Assembly: GCA_003956705.1 (NCBI GenBank)
Contig: QZCP01000074.1
Coordinates: forward strand, 68,160-132,159
Direction: 5' to 3'
DNA: 64,000 nt
DNA from: Brevipalpus yothersi
Taxonomy: Eukaryota; Arthropoda; Arachnida; Trombidiformes; Tenuipalpidae
Shown here: piece by piece, positions 11,758 through 24,181 of the stretch
Numbering within the stretch: the first letter of the stretch is position 1
Layout of the letters: every line of letters starts with the position of its first letter
Notes under the pieces: model-generated
The model's input: the letters and a program-made list of their open reading frames with translations, nothing else
Database searches by the model: none
What the model was told of the DNA's origin: nothing
Position numbers and translations under genes: made by a program

Positions 11758-14611
11758 TCTCTTTCTTCCAAAACGACTCGTTTTATTGATTAAAACCCAG
11801 TTGTTAAGGCATATAAATATCATACAATTTAATCAATCAGTGTGTGGATCATGATTATAGTGAACTTTAAGTTACTATCAAACTTTATTTGAATGACTAT
11901 TTCATTACAAAGATTCAGAATGGTATTTGATGGTGGAATAAAGCGCATAATCCTCAACTAATAAACCTGTATAAGAGATAATAAATTAATAAAACATAGA
12001 TTTCTGAAGATATATATCTTCAACAATGAAAAGCTTTCTCTTTCTTCTTTTTTGATGTGAGAAGTCAGTTTCATTTGGATGCCTCTCATTAGTAGACAAA
12101 ATTCTCCTTAAATACGAATTTTGATTCCTCGTAATTCATGATCCTCCTTTAATGCACTGCCATCAGTCTAGTTATAGCCTAAACACAGACCCTAGCTGAT
12201 TGGAGAGCAATGAATTCATTCTCAAAGTGGTTTTGAATGCTCAAATACTAACAGGCTGGAGGGAAAAAGAATCGAGTATACCTCTTCACGGATAGAGAAG
12301 TAATGAAACGCAATCTTTTTTACTATACTTAACCAGCAGAACTGCGTTTAATCAGCAGTGAATCAACAGATTGTATTTGTTGAATGGCATTCATCTTCCA
12401 AATTTTTCATCTCACAATTGATTAAAATTTGATCCATGAATTGTTCAGTGGTCAGTAGACTCAAGAAGTAATAGATCAGAAGATAGAAGATAGTTCAGTG
12501 GTACCAGAATCTCGAGAAACATTGAAAATGACTTTGAATCGAGCAGGATGATTCAAATTCGCAAAAAAATGTTGTACACATTTGAAGGGCAACATAGTGT
12601 AGAGGACTTCAAGAATTTCAAGGAAAAATGAATGTGAAAAAGAATTTGGTGTGCCAAACTAGTTTGCAGTCACTTGACTAAGTATAAGCGAAATTTTTTA
12701 TGTGTTCATCACATTTATTCTTGGTATGACAAAACTCTCAAGTTTCTTTCAATATTGTTGCACAAGAATGAGAAGCTTCCTCAATCGATGTGAATCAAGA
12801 TGATTCATTCAGATGTTCTGAGAGAGAGAGAGAATTTACTATGAATATGGAACTTCAATCGTTGAGTAGTTGGAAGAAATACAGCTAGCAAAATAGTGTC
12901 CCTATAAAAGATTTTGATGCCGCAAAACCTTGATCACATAAATCACTGGACAAGATGATAATCTAGATAGATTTATTCACAGCCAAACTTGAATCATCGA
13001 CCTGTTTCCACATTCCATGGAACAACATCGATTGATTTGATTTGATTTTTTTCTTCTAATTGATTGACACATAAAACCTCTGCTGGAAGGAAAACGATTT
13101 TCTTCTCATATCTCTAGATGAGTATCTTTCATACTTTCCTGATCGATGAAATATTTCAATATAATTCTACACACATACAGCTCCATTCATGATATGATTT
13201 TGTAGACCTTCACTACCATCAGGAACTCCAATCTAGCTAAATTGACCAGAAAAAGTGTAAGAACGAGAAAAAAATGGACAGATATTAGAGAATGTTTATC
13301 TTCATATGTTCATTTTATCGGTATCAGAAAAAGGGGTGAAAGACCGATTCTCATAGAAATACTCAAAGTAATAGTCGATCAATGAAGTTTGAGTTTTTAA
13401 CAAATGAATGTGATTATTACTATGATAATGGCACTGATGATTGTAGAAACTTGATCACTTTCAAAAATGTGTTAAAGATTCTTTTCTATTAAGATAGATT
13501 CTTTATTCCTATCGGAAAGTACAAGTGTTCAAATGTCTTCATCCGTTTTGATGAGATAATTTGAAGTGGAAAGAAAAAAAAGCCAAGTCAATATTTTATC
13601 ATAAACATAACTCATCTGTTCAGTAATGGAATTGATGATATTTCCAAATGCTCTTATTCTCACTGGCAGGCCACTTGGAATAGCAATACCAGTCAACATG
13701 AGGTAATCTCTTGGCGTCTTCATTTTCTTGGAATTTTTTTTTCATCTTAACATGATTGGTTTTTCCAGCTTGAACAGAATTGAAAAGCTTCAATCTGAAG
13801 TTAAGGACACAGTTCATTCTGTGTGGATTCCCTTCAATTGAACCAAGATTCTTTGTATCCGCTAAATTAGGTCGATAGAATATTTCGGGCTTCGGTGCTA
13901 GATTGTAACTTTGAAATGACAAAATATCAACTGATATGCTATCAAAATTTCATTCTTCTTGGCTTGTAATGGCAAAAATTAACACCTTTTTACGGTGAAA
14001 AAATTTTCAAAACTACTGTCATACATCACTATTGTATTGACGATAATAATAATCTTGATGTGTATACACACCTGAATGATGAGTCTAAACGGGAAATCAT
14101 AAATTATCTGGCTCAATACCGATCTAAATATACACACCAAAAGACCCTGAATTCAACATTTTATCTTCCAACTACAACCCAAACAACAGGATTTTGTCAT
14201 TGAAGGTAAGTTTTCTTTTTTACCATTTTTTTTAATAATTCTTGCGTGTTTCATCATAATTTTCAAAATGCAACCTGAAAGATTAGAAGAGATAAGATCT
14301 TTTTCCTCTCTTTTTCTACCATTCATTTTCTCTCTCTCTCTATCTATTCCTACGATGAATATTTTTCATTCAAACGCCGAATAGGAGCAGCAAGGAGTTG
14401 CTGGGAAACGCATGAAAAAATACAAGATCGATCCCAAGTTTGAAGGTTCGGTGGTTATGTGAGCGAATCAAGAAGCAAACGAAAAACTCGACAAGCATAG
14501 GAAAAAGAGAAGACAGAAGCAAAACCCGCCCAGAATACTAATTTGAACATAGACTAGATAGAGCTTCTCTCTTTCCTCTCTCTTTCCAGGCTATTTTCCT
14601 TTGACAGCTTG

Positions 14612-14615
<4 letters not shown>

Positions 14616-14663
<48 letters not shown>
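14616..14663. repeat. (CT)24 microsatellite
   Basis: Pure CT tract in the intergenic region downstream of Abd-B. Confidence 0.96.
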
Positions 14664-14667
<4 letters not shown>

Positions 14668-15574
14668 GCTCTTTTCCACATGAATTAAACAGTGCGTAGG
14701 CTTACATGTTATTTCACTGACTGAACAGCATCTTCCAAGTTCCTCACGCTGATCCAAATTCCCATGAACCTTTCTTACGATCTATCCTGTCTTCCTCCCT
14801 TACTTGAGCCCTTCTTATCTCTCTTCTCTCTCTCTCCTCTCACCATCAGCAATACAATTTTTACCTTCACTCTTTGCCTGCTTGATTTCAGGCCTTCCTC
14901 TTCCCTCTGTGAAACGTTTTACTTACCGTGTGTGTGTGTGTATGTGTGTATGCATGTATGTGAGTGTGTGTGTGTATGAAGCTTGGGTATCTAGAGCCCT
15001 CGCCAAAAAAGATGGAAAACGAAAGTCATAAAATGTATGAGATTTGCTTTGCGAAAAGCTCTCTGTTTGGTAATTAAAAGTGAGCAAATTCCTCTTATAC
15101 ACCACAAGTCAATTGATCGCTAGTGTAGAAGATGAATTTTGTTTTACTTCTCTCTCTTTCCAATTTATAACCCAAGAGGAAAGAAACAGATTCACTATAT
15201 CATCAGCCTTTTTGATCGGAAGAATTGATAATCCTAGCTCATCCCAAAATCTCTAGGTATCTCTCTCTCTCTCTTTCTTTCTTTCCTTCCTTCTTACCTC
15301 AAGATGATTGCATCTGTGAATACAGAGCATATATAGGTAGTAGTATACAGTTCAAGAGCAGGAGAATGGACTCGTATTCTATGCTTTCATCTCCAACATC
15401 ATCTTACCATTCAGGATCCTCAGGCTTTTCCTCATCTGATGATAGATTTCCGATCAATACAGAGGAAAATTTATGTTCCATCGTTAATTTGGAAAAAGAC
15501 GCCGCATCCTCATGAAGCTGGTTGACTCATTGATAGAGGGAAGAGCAGATAACCAGCGAAGAGTGACCAGAGCA

Positions 15575-15578
<4 letters not shown>

Positions 15579-15635
<57 letters not shown>
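15579..15635. repeat. (GA)28 microsatellite
   Basis: Pure GA tract on the plus strand, intergenic, downstream of Abd-B. Confidence 0.96.
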
Positions 15636-15636
<1 letters not shown>

Positions 15637-16399
15637 CCAGCCAAAAGGAAGAGGGGGAAACATTATCTCAATGAGATTTTTCTCTACCAACTAACTGATT
15701 CAACAAGCCTACTCTCTCTCTCATCCATTCCAATCTACTAGCGAGTCCACGAATTTTTATGGGTGGATCGATACTGAGAGTGTAGTTCAGATCAACATTT
15801 TGCTTTTCTCTCTTTAGAACTTTCAGCAGACAGGCACACACGAGAGGAAGAAAGAAAGAGAGAGAGAGAGAGAGAGAGACTCTTCTATGCTTAGTTGATC
15901 CTCTTCTGGATCTTCTTGTTGCCTCTATATTCTCAACCCAATTCTTCGAATATTCCTTTTGACCGATGAAAAGCTGCTTCATCTTTAGCTTTCTACTTCT
16001 TCTTTTCCGACTATAACTACACGTACATGACCACTACAGCTGCTTTTTCATCTTTTTCTTTCTCTACTCTCAAAACCAAAGAACTTTATTAAACTCACTT
16101 TACTTTCTTTTATATGCCATCTTATCTTGTTTATTCAAGCTTGATTATGTTCGAGAGTGCTGTTTTTCACTCTCTTTGAAAGCTTATTGTTTTAACTTAT
16201 TCACATACCAATGTGATAATAAAAACCCTTAACACCCATACACATCTTCAATAGTCACTTGTATGAAGATGCATCGAAAAAAAAGAAAACGAAAGATATA
16301 TACAGAACAGATCAGAACAATGCTGACTATTACGATGTGGTGATGATTCGAAGCTTTGAAGAAAAAAAAGAACACCACGATAGACTGTATTGATGAATT

Positions 16400-16402
<3 letters not shown>

Positions 16403-16433
<31 letters not shown>
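16403..16433. repeat. (GA)15 microsatellite
   Basis: GA tract in the intergenic region. Confidence 0.94.
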
Positions 16434-16436
<3 letters not shown>

Positions 16437-17391
16437 CAATTGTTCTATTAAAATGGTCACTTGTATTGGAGGCCATTCTTTGAATATCTCGATTGGAAGC
16501 GATTCATCTTGTGGTAAGCAAGGCTGAGAGACTGGGTTGTTGGCACCCAATGAATACGGGTAATTAGGTGGAAAACTGTTTGAAAATGCATTTAAAATTA
16601 ATTACAGTCAATAAATTTCTCATAATTCGCTTCTCACTCTTCTTTCTTCCCGCCTTTCCCTTTCGCTCATCTTCGCGTGCATCTTATTCTTAGTACCCGA
16701 AGTTTCAAGTTACCATTTTAACTTACACGCTGCTGTTGCCCATTTGCCATTTGATTTGTAGCCCATAAGTCCAATCGTTTGGACAAAACTATGGCAAACA
16801 CAAGTGTGTGTGTGTTCAGTAGCAAAAAAACGAATGAAAATCAGCGAACATTTTATTGAAAAAATACATGTATTCTCAGTCATAAGTGATGATATCCTTA
16901 TGTCATCATAACTAAGGAGAGAGAAAAACATTCAAATTATGTCCATTAGTGTAACTGATACTGAGACGATCTGCACACTTTTTGAGTGAAAACATTGAGC
17001 AGCTCTCGACTTTTAACCAGAAGATCCGAAGAGAAACTGCTTGTTACAATTCTGTTGTTTAAGCTTTGAAAATGCAATTCTTTACTGTCTCTCTTACTCA
17101 TTGACTCACTCATTTTATCCAACCTAATGTGCTAAAACTGCTGAATATACCGTGGCTTAAGATTTGTTTCACTCTACCAGCCAATATATATGCCAGTTGT
17201 TTATGCAAACAAGCTCATAATTCAGCACGCAAACAAGAGACAGAGATAGTATACTGATCAGAATGAGAGGTCACGAATTTTCAACTAGATAAAGCACACC
17301 CTAAGAACGCTTATACATGGTAAATGTGTATGTAAAGATATAGTGTTCCATGGCAAATTTTCATCAACTTGGTACTTTTAAATTCTCTTCT

Positions 17392-17458
<67 letters not shown>
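17392..17458. repeat. (CT)33 microsatellite
   Basis: A 67-bp CT tract about 0.9 kb upstream of the RMI1-like gene. Confidence 0.97.
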
Positions 17459-17461
<3 letters not shown>

Positions 17462-18292
17462 ATACACTCTTTCATTCTATCACATCTCTGCAATATATGT
17501 GTGGTCACCACCATTCATCTGCCAAGAACTCTACACAACTTTTCATTCATTCTCACAACTGGAAAGGGATGTACCAACCTTGACCAATCCCCATTGGCTA
17601 CATCACTCAACCCAAACCCACCTCCAGTACTGTAGCTCCTCCTCTTTCTATTGCTAAACTCTTCTCTTTCTCACACACACAGACATTGGACAGCGAATCA
17701 GATTCATTTCTCGTATGTATAGCGCCATCATGTGGCCACTAATGTGTGATATGGTTCATCACGTGATCGGGTTGCACAACCAGAGGAGGAGTCAAGGGAA
17801 GGGAGGAGCAAAAGAAAGGCTGGTTGAGTGGAACAGTAGTGTGATCTGTTGTGAGTGTTGTGAGAAAAAGTGTGTGAAAATGTATTTTCTTCTCATTCAT
17901 CATGAAACTTTTCATATGATGGAATGATATGTTTAAGTTCACTTATATCAGACTGAGGGAATGATTTTGAATTGTTTGTTAGTTTGAGTGTTGATATTTT
18001 TTCCGAGTTTAATCTGTTCTCTGAACAATTGAGAAGAATTTTTCTGACATCAGAAAATTTTTTTTACTCCAATACATTAGTGTTTCCAGAGGTGTTTACT
18101 GTGAGCGTTCAGATTGTGAAGTGTGGTTGATGGAAAGTTTTTGGCGAGTTTTTTTTCGATAGCAACTTCTTTGATTAATGAATCTCTCGAATTGATCATT
18201 TGATGAACATTCTACTTGTTGTTAATTTGATAGAAGGTAAAATTTTTTCGAACAAATCAGAGTGATTGTATGTTTTCATTTATGGTTTTTGT

Positions 18293-18870
18293 ATGAATTG
18301 TACACGAATATTGTCAAGATCTTTGCTAACGGGATTGAAAGCTGGTAGATTGTTTCCTATTATCAGAGAACAAAACAGAACAGCAAGTATGTCAATAAGT
18401 TCTGCTAAAACTTTATTACCGGTGTCTATATTTGATGATCTCTTTGAATCTAAGCTAAATGGTGATTATATTCTCAAAGTGAGTAGTATGCTTTCTATGA
18501 TGCAAGTTGTAAGTATTTGATTTTATTTTTCTTCCTCCTTAAGCTGGTATCTATTCGAGATGTGAGTGGTCCTCCTCCAGATAAAGAGACTGATTTTCTC
18601 AACATCGATGAGGAAGAATTGGAACAGGATGATGATTCGGCAAAGTCGAAAAACAAGGAGAAAAAGAAAGAAATACACAAAGGACCTCGCTGTATTTGTT
18701 TAATACTCACTGATGGTCAAAAAGAAATAAAAGCTATGGAATATAAACCGATACCGTTTCTCAATTTGGACATTCCTGTGGGATCGAGAATCTTGATCAA
18801 AGGACCGACAGAAATATCAGCAAAAGTCCTTTTACTCACAAGCCAAAACATTCAGGTTCTTGGTCCATGA
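18293..18870 (+). CDS. RMI1-like protein reduced to the N-terminal OB fold
   Basis: In other animals RMI1 is the OB-fold partner of BLM helicase and topoisomerase III alpha, which together dissolve Holliday junctions. Exons are 18293-18478 and 18544-18870, joined in phase 0 across a 65-nt intron (GTGAGT...TTAAG), giving 170 residues from the ATG at 18293. The segment LNGDYILK joined to LVSIRDVSGPP matches the start of the RMI1 OB fold, and ILTDGQKEIKAMEYKPIPFL with PVGSRILIKGP matches its core. An acidic-then-basic loop separates the strands. Unlike typical RMI1, the protein stops right after the first OB fold, so the C-terminal OB domain is absent. The N-terminal part is basic and hydrophobic and does not obviously form the usual helical domain. 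The start is uncertain (18391 is an alternative). TDRD3-type OB folds are the nearest alternative. Confidence 0.72.
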
Positions 18871-19056
18871 AAATTTGATGGAGTCTCTTCACAGCAAATC
18901 TTATGATCTCCCAAAACCTTTTTCTTGAATTTTGTTTCTCAGAAAATAATTTCCAAAACCTCTCAAACTTTCTCCCAATCCGATTTGTAATAATAAAACA
19001 AGTCATCATTTGAATTGAATTCTTTAATCTACAATATTTACAGAAAGCAATATAGA

Positions 19057-19965
19057 CTATTGGGTAGGTGTAGACTGTTTTTCGGCGAGTTGTTCTAATC
19101 CACTAGAGTCTGGTACATCATGAGGCCTGAGAGCATACGGATGTGTGGCACCGATAACTCTACCTCTCAAATCAATAGCGAATTCATAACTAACAGGATT
19201 GTTTAGAGCAATTTCTATTGCTTCTTCAAGATTATCTTTTGTTATGAAGGTTTTGCTTCTTTCGATTTCAATTTTGACTTGCTTTTCGACTTCCTTTATT
19301 TTCATCTCATTAAGTACCAATCGGTCCATTTCTTGCTCGAATGCTTTACGCTCAATTTCCTCTTTAAACTCTTTGGTCATTTTTTCTCTCAATTCTTTTT
19401 GTTTCATATTTTCTCTCATATTTTCTTCAATAAGCCGTCTCTGTTCTTCTTCTTCTGCTTGCACTTGTTCCGGTGTGAATCCTTTGGCCGTTATGGTGGC
19501 TATATAAATATGTTCATGTAGATAAGCTTCCAGTGATCGTAATCCATTTTGATATCTGAAATCCAGAGCTTCCAATTGTTCCTCCTCATGTGGCTCATAG
19601 TGAACAGGCTCTCTAATTTCAAATAACTTCGATGGAGCAGTTGGAAACCAGATTGGTTTTCGCAACTTAATCTTTCTTCCTCTCATCCGTCGTTCAAATG
19701 GTGGTCGATTACGATTCCATCTCTTTTGCATATGATGATGATCACCACCTCCTCCTCCAAATGGACAATCACTATCTGAACGGATCAATAATGATCCAAG
19801 TGCAGAATGATTCTAAACGCCAGAAAAAAAGATACAATCAAAATTATATACATCAAGTATTACAGTCAACAAAACGTATCTACTTACATTGAGAGTGGAA
19901 AAATTTTTAACCATACAAACCGGATTCCGATTCAAGACACACATAAGAGGTAAACTTTTAAACAT
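19057..19965 (-). CDS. mRpS26: Mitochondrial small-subunit ribosomal protein mS26 (MRPS26)
   Basis: Protein of the mitochondrial 28S ribosomal subunit. Exon 1 is 19888-19965 and exon 2 is 19057-19812, joined in phase 0 across a 75-nt intron, giving 277 residues. The short first exon encodes a basic presequence starting MFKSLPLMCVLNRNP, which the long ORF alone would miss. Family features are RKPIWFPTAPSKLFEIREP after the presequence, a long charged coiled-coil region (EEEEQRRLIEENMRENMKQK), and a C-terminal block FITKDNLEEAIEIALNNPV followed by FAIDL. A poly-Gly/His stretch (GGGGGDHHH) lies before the conserved part. It ends tail-to-tail with the RMI1-like gene, 186 bp apart. Confidence 0.88.
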
Positions 19966-21076
19966 CTTAATCAAACAGCAAGAATTAAACTTGAATCAAT
20001 TAATTGTTTACAGCATCGAAAAAATTAAATTAAATTCCATTTGTTTTGAATCCAAAACAAGCTTGTCAGACACGTGAAAGTATGTACATTGAAAACAGCG
20101 CAAAATTTGAAAACTTATCACGTTCTTGAGTGAAGAACTTCCTTTCGGAAAGCAGCTTTAATCGACATGAAATGTTCAAGTTGTACATATCCACACGTAA
20201 TTAATTGATAAATGAAAATTTAAAAAATTTAATCATTGCGAAAATAAAGTTGAAAGCAAATGTTATGGAAACAAGCGTGTTGCTCGATTTTTGGTGTCCA
20301 CCAAAAAAAATTGAATAAGCCTCAAACTTTTGATGTGCCTGTTGTGTAATTTTCAATTGTACTCTTTTTTTTCATCTCTTCAAATGGTCTGTTGATTGAT
20401 TTGCTCTGCAAAACAATAGCGTAACTAATGATTATGATCAAAAAGTGTATTCCCTAAAACTCATGTACTTCTCTAACTTTTTTGCCAGGGAATACATATC
20501 AATTCAACGTGACCATATCAAATATGGACCGGAGTGAAAGGGGGAGAAAGTATGGTTTTGATCAAAAATCATACTTTCTATGGTTTTCCCTATCCATGTT
20601 AACCGTAAACCAGAATATAATCAGTAATCACATCGACATTAGAGAAAGAGAAAGAGAGAAGCAGATAAAGATAATGATTTGATTCGTTTCATCGGTTACA
20701 ATATCGTCTGGTGTGGGAGGGCTGATCACACTTGAACAAACTTGTTGAGATGTCTCTCCCAATTGGTTGACAAGGAGTTGATAATTTGAAGTCAGTTCAA
20801 ATTTGATTTAAGGAAGCTGATCACAACGGCTGTAACGTCAGTGTAACGTACCCATCATTCATCATCTTGTTATTGATGTTGTATTCGGTGTTAATCATTT
20901 AAATTTACCATCAGTTTTAGTGACAGTCTTTCATGTACTTTTTTACAGACAATTCAAATTTTATCCATTGTCTTTAATTTGTTAATTAATTGAAATATTG
21001 TATCATTATTATTGTTATTACTATCATTGTTATTTTTTTCATTTGATTTATACACTCAATTTGTCATCCCTTGAAA
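19966..21076. other. Divergent promoter region between mRpS26 and beta-tubulin
   Basis: A 1.1 kb AT-rich spacer between two divergently transcribed genes, presumably holding both promoters and 5' UTRs. No gene or repeat of note was seen. Confidence 0.6.
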
Positions 21077-22682
21077 ATGCGAGAAATTGTTCAAATTCAA
21101 ACTGGCCAATGTGGCAATCAAGTTGGAACCAAATTTTGGGAAGTCATCTCCAAAGAACATGGTATAGACAGAGATGGCAAATATTTACAATCAACTGCCG
21201 AACAATCAACTGCTGAAAAATTGACTGATCGCTCAAGCAAATTGGAAAGAGTGAATGTATATTTTCAAGAGACCAGTTGTAAGTATCTAGCCAAAGGAAT
21301 ATAATTCAAGTGTTTTCGTCATCAACGAAACACTAAAATAGCCCCAATTTCATGTCCTTTTCACCCTCTTTCGAAAGGCAATTCCTATGTACCTCGTTCT
21401 GTCCTGGTCGACCTTGAGCCTGGAGCTATCGATAGTGTTAAAAATGGTCCAATTGGTTCCATGTTTCGACCAGAGAATATTGTGTATGGTCACGGTGGTG
21501 CTGGTAATAATTGGGCTAAAGGCTACTATTCTGATGGTGCCGAGCTTATCGATTCAGTGCTTGAAATATTGCGAAAAGAAGTTGAACGTTGCGATTGTCT
21601 TCAAGGATTCCAGCTTTGCCATTCTCTTGGCGGTGGTACAGGATCTGGAATGGGAACCTTAATCATAGGTAAGACGTGTGTTAATTGAAATGTAGAAGCT
21701 AAAATGTGCACCAATGTAGCGAACTTCTACATTCGTTTGGTGTGAGGACAGATTTTCAATAATTTATGATAATTTTACTGTTATTCTCATTTCAGCTAAA
21801 ATGCGAGAGGAATATCCCGATCGAATTATGACTACTTTCAGTATTTTTCCATCTCCAAAAGTGAGTGACACCGTTGTTGAACCCTATAATGCAACACTAT
21901 CAGTCCACCAGTTACTTGAGAGCACCGATATGACCTTCGTGATTGATAATGAGGCTCTTCATGATATATGCCATCGATGCTTGAAGATGAATGAACCAAC
22001 TTATCGAGATTTGAATCATCTAATCACCTACACTATGTCTGGTGTCACAACCTGTCTACGATTTCCTGGCCAATTGAATGCAGATTTGCGAAAACTAGCT
22101 GTCAATATGGTTCCATTCCCTCGATTACACTTCTTTGTGAGCAGTTTCGCTCCAATCATTGCCCCAGAGTCACGTGCATTCGGCAATTATTCGGTACCAG
22201 AATTGTCTAATCAGATGTTCCAATCGAAAAATATGATGGCCGCTTGTGACCCTAGACATGGTCGCTACCTGACTGTGGCTTCGATTTTCCGTGGTAAAAT
22301 GTCAACCAAAGAAGTTGATGATCAAATGACTGCTATGCAGAATAAGAATTCACCCTACTTCGTTGAATGGATTCCGAACAATGTTAAAACAGCTGTGTGT
22401 GATATTCCACCTCAAGGTCTTTCCATGTCTGCTACGTTCATTGGTAATACCACTGCCATTCAGGAAGTGTATTGTCGTATACAGGAACAATTTGTATCCA
22501 TGTTCAGACGAAAAGCTTTCCTTCATTGGTATACAGCCGAAGGTATGGATGATATGGAATTCAGTGAAGCGAGTTCAAATATGGCTGATCTAATCGCTGA
22601 ATATCAACAATATCAAGATGCTGGAATAGATGATTCAATTAATGCAGACGAATACACCGAAGAAGCCATCGAAGAAAATTGA
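21077..22682 (+). CDS. Divergent beta-tubulin (three exons, 459 aa)
   Basis: GTP-binding microtubule subunit. Exons are 21077-21278, 21378-21668 and 21796-22682, both introns phase 1, giving 459 residues. It begins MREI, the beta-tubulin sequence used for co-translational mRNA autoregulation, and has the T4 motif GGGTGSG, GAGNNWAKG, and long conserved blocks such as VVEPYNATLSVHQLLE and MSGVTTCLRFPGQLNADLRK. It is clearly not a standard beta-tubulin. The H1-S2 loop carries an insertion made from a tandem 15-nt duplication (two QSTAE units, 21188-21217). The M-loop area reads FAPIIAPESRAFGNYSVPE. The C-terminal tail (about DSINADEYTEEAIEEN) is unusual. Divergence of this kind is typical of testis- or tissue-specific isotypes; that is inference. 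Confidence 0.93.
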
Positions 22683-22773
22683 TTACATTTCCAAATTTCA
22701 AAGTTGATCATAGACGATATTCGCCTTTAAATAAATGTCCACACATAAATCTTTTACGAAAAAAATGGTTGAT

Positions 22774-24181
22774 TTATTCCTCTAGTTTCTCTCCACACTC
22801 AAATCTAACAAAGTCAACCACCTCGAAGCCATGATTGGCCGCAAAATCAGCTACTGTCAACGAATCGTTTATGATAATTTTCTGCTCGAGTAGACAATCG
22901 GTTTCCTCAGGAATTTTATAGCCTTGTTCCATTAATTCTTTTTCTTTTGCCAAAAGTTGCTCACTTTTTCTCAGATGAACAGGATTGAGTCCGATGACTT
23001 GTTGACAAAGAATACGGCCTACACTATCAGTGTTTAATTCAGCGTAACTTGGCTCCTCAAAATCATCATCTTCCTCTCCAACCCTATCATCGATTTCTTC
23101 ATCAGTTAATTGTCTCGTCTCGCCTTCTCCATGATCACTCTTTTCAGCTTGCTGTTCACTTTTTGCATTGTGACTTTCTTTAATCATATTAGCAGCTGCT
23201 GCTGCTACGGCCGCTTGACGCTCTTTCACTTTTGCCATCTCTTGTGGTGTCAACTGTCGACATGCCACAATAGCACCGTATTTTCCAAGTTTAATTCCAT
23301 CAACATCAGGTATCGTGTCACCTGAGGCATGTGCATGGCCAAACATCAGAATATCCTCTTGACGTGGCTCATTTTGGACCAACATGGCACGAGCCAGCTT
23401 AATATTCTCACCAAGTTGAGTGATTGCACCCGAAATTTTGTCATTAAATGCATCTAAATTTTCACCTCTAATCGTGTAGCGACTGATGAAATTTTTCTCT
23501 CTCGGTTCTTGAGGTGATCGAACTTGCATTGCACTACCAAGATCTTTGGTAATAAGAGCGATAAGCTCACGGAATTTATCATTTCGGGCCACAAAATCAG
23601 TTTCACAATTCAACTCCAATAAACAGCCACGACCAGATTGTTGATCAAGATGAAGACCGATCAAACCTTGCACAGCACGACGATCCTAGCGTCAAAATTG
23701 AGGGATAGAGGTGAGAATTAGTCATATTGTCAAACAATATCTTCATCATTAAATTGATATGAAACCATTTGATCGAACTCACTTTGATTTGAGCAGCCTT
23801 TTGATATCCATGCTTAATACTCTCCTCTTTCAACCACAATTCTGCTTGTTCCAAATCATTCTGATTCAATTCGAGGGCCTTTTTGCACAATGTGAAAGCA
23901 TATCTATAGTAATAGAATTGTGGATGCAAAAAGAAAATGGATCAAAATCCAACCTCAAATTACATCATGATCACGGTACATCTGACCGAAACACGTGCTT
24001 CAATACTTACCCAGTACGTTTACGTAACTTGGCCAAATTGGAAGAAGCTGCAGTCGATAGTAGACGGAATGAATTTGCTCGAGGAACCAGAGGTAATGAA
24101 GACCTAAGAAGAAGAACAGCTTATCTATCACCTGATCATCCAGATTATTTGATAATTTACTCACCATAAAATGTTCCTCAT
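22774..24181 (-). CDS. Tsfm: Mitochondrial elongation factor Ts (four exons, 380 aa)
   Basis: Guanine-nucleotide exchange factor for mitochondrial EF-Tu. Exons on the minus strand are 24165-24181 (17 nt), 24011-24103, 23783-23903 and 22774-23685, with phases 2, 2 and 0 and GT/AG sites, giving 380 residues. The first two exons encode a mitochondrial presequence (MRNILW, then SSLPLVPRANSFRLLSTAAS). The EF-Ts UBA-like domain follows (LAKLRKRTGYAFTLCKKAL, KHGYQKAAQIK), then LLELNCETDFVARNDKF, the EF-Ts signature that contacts EF-Tu. An acidic insert (DDRVGEEDDDFEEP) interrupts the C-terminal half. The gene ends 91 bp from the beta-tubulin stop, convergently. Its leader resembles that of the PEBP gene at 29 kb (see findings). 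Confidence 0.9.

Larger units (their letters stand above)
11533..18292. other. Intergenic region between Abd-B and the RMI1-like gene
   Basis: About 6.7 kb with no gene I can support. It holds (CT)n/(GA)n tracts, AT-rich sequence and short ORFs. A 49-codon ORF beginning at the ATG at 15367 is Ser-rich with no recognisable domain. Two overlapping minus-strand ORFs at 13529-13922 look faintly protein-like but match nothing I recognise. The stretch just downstream of Abd-B presumably includes its 3' UTR. Confidence 0.6.

Noticed and set aside
13529..13922. Two overlapping minus-strand ORFs with ordinary composition
   Set aside because: No family is recognised, no consistent splice joins the frames and there is no paralog. 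Possibly a gene relic, but not supportable.
15367..15515. Ser-rich 49-codon ORF downstream of Abd-B
   Set aside because: Short, low-complexity and with no splice partner. Noted in the intergenic entry only.
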